Assembly: GCF_000382445.1 (NCBI RefSeq)
Contig: NZ_KB905472.1
Coordinates: 498,776 to 562,775, forward strand
Length of the DNA stretch: 64,000 nt
From: Phocaeicola massiliensis B84634 = Timone 84634 = DSM 17679 = JCM 13223
GTDB taxonomy: Bacteria; Bacteroidota; Bacteroidia; Bacteroidales; Bacteroidaceae
Direction of reading: 5' to 3'
The notes under the pieces were generated by a model, which had not been told where the DNA came from, made no database searches, and saw only the letters and a list, made by a program, of their open reading frames with translations. Made by a program: the position numbers and the translations under genes. How positions within the stretch are numbered: the first letter of the stretch is position 1; the number at the start of each line of letters is the position of its first letter. Below, one piece after another: positions 18,501 to 26,500 of this stretch.

Positions 18501-18522
18501 TGTTCTCAATTTTTAAATCATA

Positions 18523-18557
18523 CAAAGATAGAAAAAAAAGATAATTTATCAGGCAAA
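18523..18557 (-). promoter_or_regulatory. Promoter for the PlsC-family gene
   Basis: Minus-strand TATCTTTG (-7) and TTTG (-33) separated by 23 bp, a little wider than the usual 19-21. Confidence 0.45.
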
Positions 18558-18588
18558 CAGTAATAACTTATAATTGGAAAACATTTGA

Positions 18589-19734
18589 TTATTCTTTTTT
18601 CAAAGTGATGACTGTTATTTCCGGCCATGCTCCGAGGCGCATGGGGAACATCAGATATCCCAGTCCTACATTGACAAAAAGAGCCTGATTGCCTTCCCGG
18701 TATAATCCGTTGTGTTCGGGGTAAACAAATTTAGCCGGAGAGAATCCGAAGATGCTGAATTGCATTTCGTGGGTATGTCCCGATAGCATTAATTGCACAT
18801 CACTTTCGGGCAATACTTCGCGGCGCCAGTGTGTCGGGTCATGGCTGAGTAATACTTTAAATATTCCGTCTGTACCCTTTAAGGCTTTGGGAAGATCGCC
18901 ATAATTGGGAAAAGGAGGATTACCGCTATTTTCTACTCCCACTAAAGCAATACTGTCATGTCCCCGATGAATGATGGTGTGTTCATTATTCAGCACTTGC
19001 CAGCCCATGCGTGCTTCTTTGGCTAATAAGCTGTCGAGATTGGTTTGTTGCTCTGCTTTTGTATTCCATTTGATATAGGGAGAATAGTCATGATTTCCAA
19101 GTACTGAGTAGACTCCGTCTTTTCCTTTTATTTGGCTGAGTATAGGTATGAATTCATCCAGTTCGGTGGCTATGTTGTTGACAATGTCACCTGTAAAAAC
19201 CACCAGGTCTGCTTGTTCGGCATTGACCATATCCACAGCTTTTTGTATTGCTTTTCCATTTCGTGTCCAACTGCCCGAATGGATATCCGAAAGTTGGAGA
19301 ATGCGATAGCCGTCAAAAGCATCCGGCAAATCTTTATAAGTTATAGTCACTTCTCTGATTTGAAAATGCTGTTTTCCTTCGGTGGCACCATATACGACGT
19401 ATGCCAATGATGCCAGTGCCACTACACCTGCAATATATCCTCCATAGAGTCTTCGTCCCGAAATGAGAAAAAGCAGTTTCATGATAAGGATGACGATGAC
19501 AAATATGGCTTTAGGTACGGCAAAGCATAGGAATATCAACAGAAAATTGCTGAGCCGGTACATGGAATCGGGCATTGGCTCGTGGATAGAGAAAATCACC
19601 GTCATCCCTGTGACCAGAAATAATGTTGGTATCCAATAAGCCCGGCGAATCCATTTTTGTGATACACGATGGATGTAAGCTCTGTATATATACCAGTCGG
19701 GCAATATCAACAGTAATAAGAAAAATATAAAGAG
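18589..19734 (-). pseudogene. Metallophosphoesterase, 5' end cut off by the IS insertion
   Basis: The body is complete and carries all calcineurin-type motifs: LSDIHSGSW, FTGDIVNN, LGNHDYS, LLSHDP and SGHTHEMQF, after several N-terminal membrane helices (YkuE/YaeI-like membrane phosphoesterase). The frame runs into the IS at 19734 with no ATG before an in-frame TGA inside the IS; only a TTG (19710) could start a 373-residue product lacking the first helix. The missing codons lie beyond the IS at 21320-21341. Removing the IS and one target copy gives an in-frame 386-residue protein starting MMLIKLFIFFLLLL. Possibly a lipid A or phospholipid phosphatase; substrate unknown. Confidence 0.88.
19728..19734. 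repeat. Target-site duplication, left copy
   Basis: TAAAGAG directly outside the left IS end; the same 7 bp is at 21320-21326. Confidence 0.85.
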
Positions 19735-21319
19735 CTCAAGTTTCGCAAGTACTCAAATAATGTAATAAAAAAAGGCTAAAGAGTTTGATAATTCAATGAT
19801 TATCACTATATTAATGTCGCCAAACAAACATATAGCACCCTTTAGCCATGAACAAAAATAGACATATTATCGGTGAACTCCAAGAGTTTTTTGCAAACAA
19901 TGACTCCAGCAAGGCAATAAACAGCATATCAACCATTATGAACAGCATAAGGATACAAAGCAAAGTTATCGGGTCAGTTAAGAATCCGAATTGCAAATTC
20001 ACCTGTCTTCAGGTGTTACAACTGCTTGTTCTGTTCCCGTTCTTTTCAATTAAGAATGCTGCCAACTATTCGTCTTCTGCCCTGGGTAAGATATTTGTCT
20101 GCCACAAAGATATGTTCTATCGTTTCATGAACGACGGCAACATCAATTGGCGACGTATAATCTACTCGGTTTTCAGGCAGTTGTATTCACGTGTGAAACG
20201 CAGAACGACATTGAAGTCGGACATCAGATGCGTCATCATCGATGATACAGACCTTCCGAAGACCGGATTCAAGACCGAGAAGATTGGCAAGGTATTCTCT
20301 CATACCCAAATGAAGCCTATACTTGGATTCAAGGCAATGTTCCTCTGCTTTACGGATGGTGTATCCCAGTTTCTCCTTGACTTTTCTCTCCATGGAGAGG
20401 AGGGAAAACGAAGCGATAAGCCACAGGGGTTATTCAAGAAACAGACGGAGGCTCGCTATTGTAAGGAACACTCAGGGGATGAGCGTATTGCCAGGCGTAG
20501 CGCTGAGTATTTTGCAAGTAAGATTGAGACGGCCATCAGCATGCTCAAGCGCTCAATCATAGAGGGTGTACGTTTCGATTATCTTCTTGTTGACAGTTGG
20601 TTTACCTGCTCTGAACTTTTGAAGTTCGTGGTCTCAAGGCACTTTGGATGCCACCTTATCGGAATGATAAAGATGGGCAAGACAAAGTATGAGACAGATC
20701 TTGGAAACAAGACAGCGCCTGAACTTATCAAGGCTCTCCAAAAATCCAAGAACGTAAAGTATAGCCGCTCAATCGGTTACTACACAGCAACTGTCTCTGC
20801 TAAAATCTCCAGCATTAAGGTCTGCCTGTTCTTCTACAGAAGAGGCAAGAACGGCAATTGGAATGCTCTGCTTACCTCGGATTTGAAACTTGATGCGAAA
20901 GAAGCCTTCAGACTTTACTCAAGAAGATGGGTTATCGAAGTGGCTCACAAAGAGATGAAGCAAAATCTTAAACTCGGAAAGAACCAGTGCAGAGACTTCG
21001 CCGGACAGATTGCAGGCATATCATTGTGCGTACTGCAATACAATATTCTCAGTTATGTCAAACGCTATGAGTCATACGAAACTATCGGAGGACTCTTTGC
21101 TGAAATTTCAAAGAACTCTGTTGAACTTTCAGTAGCAGAAAAAATCTGGCTGCTGATTGTAGAAGTTATAAACGTCATTGCCGAGGTACTTAACTGTGAT
21201 GCAATGGTTCTGACTGAACAAGTAATATCAAACGATAAACAAATCAAAGCTGTGAAGCAGGCTTTCGACAGGCTGACACCAGCCGCCTGAGGAGCTACAC
21301 TTTACTTGCGAAACTTAAG
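19735..21319 (+). mobile_element. IS4-family insertion sequence (1,585 bp)
   Basis: Terminal inverted repeats CTCAAGTTTCGCAAGTA (19735-19751) and, inverted, CTTAAGTTTCGCAAGTA (21303-21319) match at 16 of 17 positions. Flanked by the 7-bp direct repeat TAAAGAG. It carries one intact DDE transposase with the IS4 YREK signature. It splits the metallophosphoesterase gene after its seventh codon, in opposite orientation to it. The undamaged duplication and transposase suggest a recent insertion that may still be active. Confidence 0.93.
19848..21290 (+). CDS. IS4-family transposase
   Basis: 480 residues. RNase H-like DDE core: first Asp in IDDTDLPKTG (about 132-135), second Asp249 in LLVDSWFTC, and the IS4 YREK signature Y357-x2-R360-x3-E364-x6-K371. 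Full length with no frameshift, filling most of the IS, 113 bp from the left end and 29 bp from the right end. Confidence 0.95.
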   Translation: MNKNRHIIGELQEFFANNDSSKAINSISTIMNSIRIQSKVIGSVKNPNCKFTCLQVLQLLVLFPFFSIKNAANYSSSALGKIFVCHKDMFYRFMNDGNINWRRIIYSVFRQLYSRVKRRTTLKSDIRCVIIDDTDLPKTGFKTEKIGKVFSHTQMKPILGFKAMFLCFTDGVSQFLLDFSLHGEEGKRSDKPQGLFKKQTEARYCKEHSGDERIARRSAEYFASKIETAISMLKRSIIEGVRFDYLLVDSWFTCSELLKFVVSRHFGCHLIGMIKMGKTKYETDLGNKTAPELIKALQKSKNVKYSRSIGYYTATVSAKISSIKVCLFFYRRGKNGNWNALLTSDLKLDAKEAFRLYSRRWVIEVAHKEMKQNLKLGKNQCRDFAGQIAGISLCVLQYNILSYVKRYESYETIGGLFAEISKNSVELSVAEKIWLLIVEVINVIAEVLNCDAMVLTEQVISNDKQIKAVKQAFDRLTPAA

Positions 21320-21326
21320 TAAAGAG
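21320..21326. repeat. Target-site duplication, right copy
   Basis: TAAAGAG directly outside the right IS end, identical to 19728-19734. Confidence 0.85.
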
Positions 21327-21341
21327 TTTTATTAGCATCAT
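21320..21341 (-). pseudogene. 5' fragment of the split metallophosphoesterase gene
   Basis: On the minus strand ATG ATG CTA ATA AAA CTC TTT (MMLIKLF) reads up to the IS end and continues in frame into the gene body at 19727 once the IS and one TAAAGAG are removed. It lies 29 bp after the stop of the MetH-activation gene, showing the metallophosphoesterase was the last gene of that operon. Confidence 0.85.
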
Positions 21342-21370
21342 GGCAATTGGTCTTTATAAAAAAATGAAAT

Positions 21371-22261
21371 CTATAAATTGGCAGCCAGAAACTTTTTCAT
21401 TTCTTTTATGTTCATTCCACGTCGGTTGGCATAATCGGTCAGTTGGTCTTCACCTATTTTCCCGATGGAAAAATAGCATGAGGCAGGATGGGCGAACATC
21501 AGTCCGCTGACAGAGGCATGAGGCTTCATCATGCCATTTTCGGTCAAAGAAATACCTATCTGCTTCATGTCCAGCAATTCATTCAACACAAAATTGACAG
21601 ATTGGTCGGGTAATGAAGGATAGCCGACGGCAGGGCGGATTCCCTGATACTTCTCATTATGCAAATCTTTTACACTGAGATTCTCATTGGGTGCATATCC
21701 CCATGTCGTCTTGCGGATATCTTCGTGTAATTTTTCGGCGGTTGCTTCTGCCAGACGGTCAGCGAGAGTCTGTACCAGCATCCGTTTATAGTCATCTTTG
21801 TCATAAAGATGCTCCATATCGGCATCCACGGTGGTGGCAAATGCTCCTACTTTATCTTTGATGCCTGAAGACAGAGGACGTACGAAATCACTTAAGCAGA
21901 GAAACGGTTCGTCTGCTTTACATTTGACTGCCTGCTGGCGCAGTAGTGGGAAACGTGTGCTCCCGTCCAGATATAGGTTGTCGCCATCGGCATTGGCATC
22001 CATTAAGCGAAAAATGCCATGCGTCTCAAAGTCGGCATCCAATTCATTCAACATTCTGTGGGCTTCTTTCAGCAGTTGCATTGCTTCTGCAGCTTTCGGT
22101 CGCTCTTTTTCGGGAAAACCGGCCAACCACATGGCACGACACGAGTCACACCCATGTATATCGGCTATGGCAGCATATTTAGGCTGGAAACCCCATGCAT
22201 GAAAAAAATAAATCCAGTTTATGTATTCACTGACTTGATGTATTTTGTAATGTACGATCAT
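21371..22261 (-). CDS. Stand-alone vitamin B12-dependent methionine synthase activation domain
   Basis: 296 residues that match the C-terminal reactivation domain of MetH: the AdoMet-binding pattern RPAVGYP (Arg209-Pro215), followed by PDQS, GISLTENGMMKPHASVSG and a FAHPASCYFSIGKIGEDQ stretch. In E. coli MetH this domain binds AdoMet and flavodoxin to re-methylate inactive cob(II)alamin. Here it is a separate protein, so it should act in trans on a MetH encoded elsewhere. It overlaps dihydroorotase by 4 bp (ATGA), part of one operon with the GT2 gene and the split metallophosphoesterase. Confidence 0.9.
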   Translation of the reverse strand: MIVHYKIHQVSEYINWIYFFHAWGFQPKYAAIADIHGCDSCRAMWLAGFPEKERPKAAEAMQLLKEAHRMLNELDADFETHGIFRLMDANADGDNLYLDGSTRFPLLRQQAVKCKADEPFLCLSDFVRPLSSGIKDKVGAFATTVDADMEHLYDKDDYKRMLVQTLADRLAEATAEKLHEDIRKTTWGYAPNENLSVKDLHNEKYQGIRPAVGYPSLPDQSVNFVLNELLDMKQIGISLTENGMMKPHASVSGLMFAHPASCYFSIGKIGEDQLTDYANRRGMNIKEMKKFLAANL

Positions 22262-23598
22262 CGCTTAAATCTTAGTTCTTTTCCTCTGTGGGCTTTGTCT
22301 ACTTGGTGGTTATGGTAGACCAAATGCCCGTTAACAAACGTTTTTTCTACTTGTGAGTGGAATGTCTGTCCTTCCATGGGACTCCATCCGCATTTGCTCA
22401 AGATGCAGTCGGAAGTTACTGTCCATTGACTATCGGGGTTTACCAAAACCAAATCGGCATAATACCCCGGTCGGATAAATCCCCGCTTTTCTATATGATA
22501 TAATTCAGCGGGAGCATGACACATTTTCTGTACCAATTGTTCAATGGTCAGCACTCCTTCCCGTACCAGTTCCATGATAGCCACCAGTGAGAATTGTATC
22601 ATCGGCATACCCGAAACGGCCTTTAAAGCACCACCTTGTTTTTCTTTCAGCAAATGGGGAGCATGGTCGGTGCCGATTACATCGATACGGTTGGTGGCCA
22701 AAGCCTGTCGTAATGCTTCACGGTCGGTTGCAGTCTTGATGGCTGGATTGCACTTGATGCGTGCTCCCAGCGTTTCATAATCTTTATCGCAGAAATAGAG
22801 ATGTGAAACACATGCTTCCGATGTTATTTGCTTTTCACTCAATGGCTTGTCTTCAAACAAATCTAGTTCGCCGGCTGTGCTTACATGTAGAATGTGCAGG
22901 CGTGCTCCTGTTTCTTCGGCTAGTTTTATTGCCAGGGAAGAAGAATGCATGCAGGCTTCTGCACTCCGTATTTCGGGATGGTATTTGATGTCCGGGTCTT
23001 CTCCGTATTTTTCTTTGAAAGCAACGGTATTCGCACTGATAATAGCTTGTTCTTCACAGTGGGTGGCAATCAGCATACCGGCATTGGCAAAGACTTTGCG
23101 CAACACTTCCATGCGGTCTACCAGCATATTGCCGGTACTGGCTCCCATGAAAAGTTTCACACCGCATATACGGGTTTTGTCCAGTTGAGACAGCATATCT
23201 GCATTATTGTTGGTTGCACCGAAATAGAATGAGTAATTCACTACACTTTTCGTTGCAGCATCGGCAAACTTGGCTTCCAGCGCTTCGAGATTGGTGGTCT
23301 GCGGGGTTGTATTGGGCATATCCATAAAAGAGGTCACTCCTCCGGCTGCTGCGGCTGTACTCTCTGTATGCATATCCGCTTTATGGGTCAGTCCCGGGTC
23401 GCGAAAGTGCACATGATCATCTATCACACCCGGCATCAGGTAGCACCCCCCGGCATCTATTTCCTCATCACAGGGATGGAGTGGGAGAGTGCCGTCTGCT
23501 ATCACTTCTGCTATTCTGTCATTTTCAATTACAATCGAACCGTGAAAAGTCTTTCCTTCATTCACAATTCGCGCATTCTTTATCCAAGTACGTTTCAT
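22258..23598 (-). CDS. pyrC: Dihydroorotase
   Basis: 446 residues, class I (long) dihydroorotase. Metal motif DHVHFRDPG with His62 and His64, later metal ligands in ATHCEEQ and HILHVST, and TDHAPHL with the catalytic Asp. It closes N-carbamoyl-aspartate to dihydroorotate in pyrimidine synthesis. The frame overlaps both neighbours by 4 bp (ATGA), so the operon is tightly coupled. Confidence 0.94.
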   Translation of the reverse strand: MKRTWIKNARIVNEGKTFHGSIVIENDRIAEVIADGTLPLHPCDEEIDAGGCYLMPGVIDDHVHFRDPGLTHKADMHTESTAAAAGGVTSFMDMPNTTPQTTNLEALEAKFADAATKSVVNYSFYFGATNNNADMLSQLDKTRICGVKLFMGASTGNMLVDRMEVLRKVFANAGMLIATHCEEQAIISANTVAFKEKYGEDPDIKYHPEIRSAEACMHSSSLAIKLAEETGARLHILHVSTAGELDLFEDKPLSEKQITSEACVSHLYFCDKDYETLGARIKCNPAIKTATDREALRQALATNRIDVIGTDHAPHLLKEKQGGALKAVSGMPMIQFSLVAIMELVREGVLTIEQLVQKMCHAPAELYHIEKRGFIRPGYYADLVLVNPDSQWTVTSDCILSKCGWSPMEGQTFHSQVEKTFVNGHLVYHNHQVDKAHRGKELRFKR

Positions 23599-24344
23599 AA
23601 GTTTTTCTTTTGAGGATATTTATGGAACCAGCTATACCATTTCAGTTGGATGACTCCCATAATCGCTTCACCAAAGATGCTGCTGTTCATTTTGGAAGTT
23701 CCCAATTCGCGATTGACAAAGATGACCGGAACCTCGGCTATTTTGAATCCGCATTTATAAGCAGTGAATTTCATTTCTATCTGGAAGGCATAACCTTTGA
23801 AACGGATTTTGTCCAATCCGATAGTTTCAAGTACCTGCCGGCGATAGCATTTGAATCCCGCTGTGGTGTCATGGATGGGCAGACCGGTGATTATACGTAC
23901 ATATTTCGATGCAAAATAAGACATTAAGACACGTCCCATCGGCCAGTTTACAACATTTACTCCACTGACATAACGCGAACCGATGGCTACGTCATAACCT
24001 TCGCGGGCACATTTGTCATACAACCGGGGCAAATCATTGGGATTATGGCTGAAGTCGGCGTCCATTTCGAATACATAGTCATATCCTTTTTCTATCGCCC
24101 ACTTGAACCCGGTGATATAGGCAGTTCCCAATCCCAGTTTACCCTTGCGCTCTATCATGAACAGGCGGTCGGGAAATTCCTGCTGCAACCGGCGTACAAT
24201 AGCTGCCGTGCCGTCAGGAGAGCTGTCTTCTATGATTAAGATATGAAAGAACTTCTCCAAACCGAATACAGCCCGGATAATATTTTCTATATTCTCCTTC
24301 TCGTTATAGGTTGGTATAATAATGATGCTATCGGATTTCTCCAT
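23595..24344 (-). CDS. Polyprenyl-phosphate mannosyltransferase-like GT2 (DPM1-like)
   Basis: 249 residues from ATG 24344; an upstream in-frame start at 24380 would overlap the TACATTTG -7 box at 24378-24385, so it is rejected. GT-A fold with IIIPTYNEKENI at the start, IEDSSPDGT, and the metal-binding D95-A-D97 in EMDADFSHNP. No C-terminal membrane domain, as in single-domain dolichol-phosphate mannose synthases. It probably loads mannose (or another hexose) on undecaprenyl phosphate at the cytoplasmic face for use by periplasmic glycosyltransferases. First gene of a four-gene operon. Confidence 0.88.
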   Translation of the reverse strand: MEKSDSIIIIPTYNEKENIENIIRAVFGLEKFFHILIIEDSSPDGTAAIVRRLQQEFPDRLFMIERKGKLGLGTAYITGFKWAIEKGYDYVFEMDADFSHNPNDLPRLYDKCAREGYDVAIGSRYVSGVNVVNWPMGRVLMSYFASKYVRIITGLPIHDTTAGFKCYRRQVLETIGLDKIRFKGYAFQIEMKFTAYKCGFKIAEVPVIFVNRELGTSKMNSSIFGEAIMGVIQLKWYSWFHKYPQKKNL

Positions 24345-24377
24345 ACGTTTATTTGTATTAGCTGAATAAATATCATA

Positions 24378-24385
24378 CAAATGTA
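24378..24385 (-). promoter_or_regulatory. -7 box of the GT2-pyrC operon
   Basis: Minus-strand TACATTTG, 33 bp before the GT2 ATG. No convincing -33 box. Confidence 0.45.
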
Positions 24386-24429
24386 ATTAATATATTATGA
24401 ACCTCTGCAGAATTTAATTTTATTAAATA

Positions 24430-24472
24430 AAAAAAGAAGGGTTAACCCTGCTTTTACGCATGGATAACCCTT
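24430..24472 (-). terminator. Terminator after the envelope cluster
   Basis: Arms AAGGGTTA (24437-24444) and TAACCCTT (24465-24472) pair perfectly and are followed on the minus strand by CTTTTTTT. It ends the minus-strand transcript whose last gene is the 24500 barrel protein. Confidence 0.65.
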
Positions 24473-24499
24473 TCATCTTACAGAATAGTTTAGTTTTCT

Positions 24500-25126
24500 T
24501 TAGAAAGCCACACCTACGCGGAATCCGAAGTTTTGCAATTTATCCATGTCATAGTTAAACACGGTTCCCTTGTTGGTGGAATAGTTGTAAAATCCTGCCA
24601 AATGAAAGCCGATACTGTTGGGCCATGGGTAAATATTTACACCGATTTCGGGAGATACATAGAAGCCCCATGTGTCGTCCTTTACTTCGTAGATGTAGAA
24701 ATCACTGGACATCTTTGTATAGTTGGCACCCAATTTCAATCCGATATAAGGTTGGCAGATACCGTCACTAAAGCGATAGTGAGTGGCAAAACCGAAAGGC
24801 AATTGGAATACGGAATGTTGTTGGTCGGTGGTCAGTGCAGACGAGCTGTTGATAGGCAATGTCTGACGTGGAATGTATTCATTGTTAGTGTGATAATTAA
24901 TAAATGCACCGATAGACAAATCAGGTAAAACATAATATCCACCTTCAAAGTTCATACCCCAGCCGCTTGCTTTGTTTGAAAAGTTGTTGCTGATAGGAGC
25001 ACTGAACTGCCAGTCTACATTAAAGTAGGTCATCGGAGTAATTTGTGCTTTTGCCGGTAGAGCAAAGGCAATGGCGATGGCAGCTACCGCCATTATTCTA
25101 TAAGTAAAATATTTTATGGTTTTCAT
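24500..25126 (-). CDS. Outer-membrane beta-barrel protein
   Basis: 208 residues. A signal peptide (to about residue 27, ending LPAKA-Q) is followed by alternating polar/hydrophobic strands and a C-terminal aromatic (FRVGVAF), as in small OmpX/OmpW-like barrels. Repeated motifs such as GGYYVLPDLSIGAFINY and FATHYRFSDGICQPYIGLKLGANY look like transmembrane hairpins. Its function is unknown. It lies downstream of the DUF4136 lipoprotein with a 33-bp gap. Confidence 0.8.
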   Translation of the reverse strand: MKTIKYFTYRIMAVAAIAIAFALPAKAQITPMTYFNVDWQFSAPISNNFSNKASGWGMNFEGGYYVLPDLSIGAFINYHTNNEYIPRQTLPINSSSALTTDQQHSVFQLPFGFATHYRFSDGICQPYIGLKLGANYTKMSSDFYIYEVKDDTWGFYVSPEIGVNIYPWPNSIGFHLAGFYNYSTNKGTVFNYDMDKLQNFGFRVGVAF

Positions 25127-25159
25127 AAACTTGCTAATTTATTAAAATGATTTATTTGT

Positions 25160-25798
25160 TTATTTCTTCAAATAAGGGCTTTGTGCAAATGCCTGATTGA
25201 TAGCCGTTGTAGCACGGTTGACATTCAGACTGCCGCTGCTGCCGATCAGACCGCTGATATAAGCATTCCATACAACAGGCAGTTTTTCTTTAGCTCCTTC
25301 GGGCGCACCCAGATTGACTAAATCAGCCAATAATGAACCGGTGCTGTAGCTATAAGTGATGGAGTAAGGATAGTACCATCCGCCTCCCCAGTATCCGCCC
25401 CAGTATCCGGGAATCCAATAACCGGGATAATAGTTCCACCATGGACCGTTGTTATAATAACCGTTAAAGTAGTAAGTGCTGGCTACGTAGCTCAATTGCA
25501 ATCCGAGGTCGGCATCTTCCTTGTCTGGTGTACGCATGTAACCGGCACCGTCCATTTTGGCAACGAATGCACTGATAATCAGTTGCGCATTATCATCTTT
25601 CCAATATTCCGGTTCTTTAGAATCTCCGATTACAAGAATGCTGTCGGGAACGTAATAAGTGCTGAAGCTGTTGAATTTAGCACTAGTGTCATGATTGGTA
25701 AATACTAGATACTCATTGTCCAGTTTGTCCATGTCCGGGTCTTTTTCGCAAGATACCAAGGCAAAGACCGCCAGTAGGATAGGAATTAATTTTTTCAT
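25160..25798 (-). CDS. DUF4136 lipoprotein
   Basis: 212 residues. The lipobox is ALVSC (Cys17). The N-terminal half matches the DUF4136 pattern (F.SFSTYYVPDS, ADLGLQLSY). A central stretch of about 30 residues is very rich in Tyr, Trp, Gly and Pro (PWWNYYPGYW, GGYWGGGWYYPY), followed by YSTGSLLADLV. Such lipoproteins probably sit on the outer membrane facing the periplasm. Function unknown; its place between the NlpE-like and barrel genes suggests a shared envelope role. Confidence 0.85.
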   Translation of the reverse strand: MKKLIPILLAVFALVSCEKDPDMDKLDNEYLVFTNHDTSAKFNSFSTYYVPDSILVIGDSKEPEYWKDDNAQLIISAFVAKMDGAGYMRTPDKEDADLGLQLSYVASTYYFNGYYNNGPWWNYYPGYWIPGYWGGYWGGGWYYPYSITYSYSTGSLLADLVNLGAPEGAKEKLPVVWNAYISGLIGSSGSLNVNRATTAINQAFAQSPYLKK

Positions 25799-25925
25799 GT
25801 CAAGTTTTTGTTTAAGTTAATACTGATTTTTTCGTTTGTTGTACTCCTAAAAACGGAGGAGTTACGCTTTTGTTCACTACAATCGTTTTTTTTGTGAACT
25901 TTTTCTCAAAGGACAGAGCTTCTTG

Positions 25926-26417
25926 TTAAAGTTTCTTTTTGAGCGTATAGTTCAGTTTTGATATCGCTTTTTTGAAATCTTTGCCCACCATGGTCAGTGC
26001 GCTGTCGCCTTCGGCTACAAAATTGGTCTTTTCATGGCCGGGAGCTGCCGAAACAAGTTGGTAGATAATGGCGGTGCTGTCATTGGGGATGCCGATAATG
26101 GTTACAACGGTACCGCTATCGGTAAATACCTGATCTTGTCCGTTGTTGGCACCTAAATAAGTGGTAGTCAGATTATATGTACCCAGTGAGTCTTCTCCTG
26201 TTTCTTGCAGAGTGAGCAGATAGTTGATACCCGAGACGTCAGCGCCGGGTAAAACGCCTTCGTAAGTATAGGTTTGTAAATCGCCCAAAGTGCTGTCATT
26301 AACGGCAAACAAAGAGTCACTTTCGCTTTCAGCTATCATTTCGGCAGATTTATTTCCTTTGGAGCCGCAAGAAGCAATCATGGCAGCCAAGGCTGCTGCA
26401 ATAAATACTTTTTTCAT
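25926..26417 (-). CDS. NlpE-like lipoprotein
   Basis: 163 residues. The lipobox is MIASC (Cys17). The segment YTYEGVLPGADVSGINYLLTLQE matches the start of the NlpE N-terminal domain, although the CxxC of E. coli NlpE is not present; the Cys is replaced by Val in ADVSGI. E. coli NlpE senses copper or surface contact and activates Cpx. Here only the fold is supported; a sensor role is speculation. It follows the S41 peptidase by 83 bp containing hairpins. Confidence 0.8.
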   Translation of the reverse strand: MKKVFIAAALAAMIASCGSKGNKSAEMIAESESDSLFAVNDSTLGDLQTYTYEGVLPGADVSGINYLLTLQETGEDSLGTYNLTTTYLGANNGQDQVFTDSGTVVTIIGIPNDSTAIIYQLVSAAPGHEKTNFVAEGDSALTMVGKDFKKAISKLNYTLKKKL

Positions 26418-26500
26418 TATTAAGTCAGGTTTTTAATGGTTATTTGGCTAAATAACACCTGTCTGACTTATTTTGTTTAGCAGAGTGAATTTTTTTGTTT

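Noticed and set aside
25872..25899. GTTCAC...GTGAAC hairpin as terminator for the NlpE-like gene
   Set aside because: On the gene's strand it is followed by A residues, not T; the plus-strand T-run has no gene to end.
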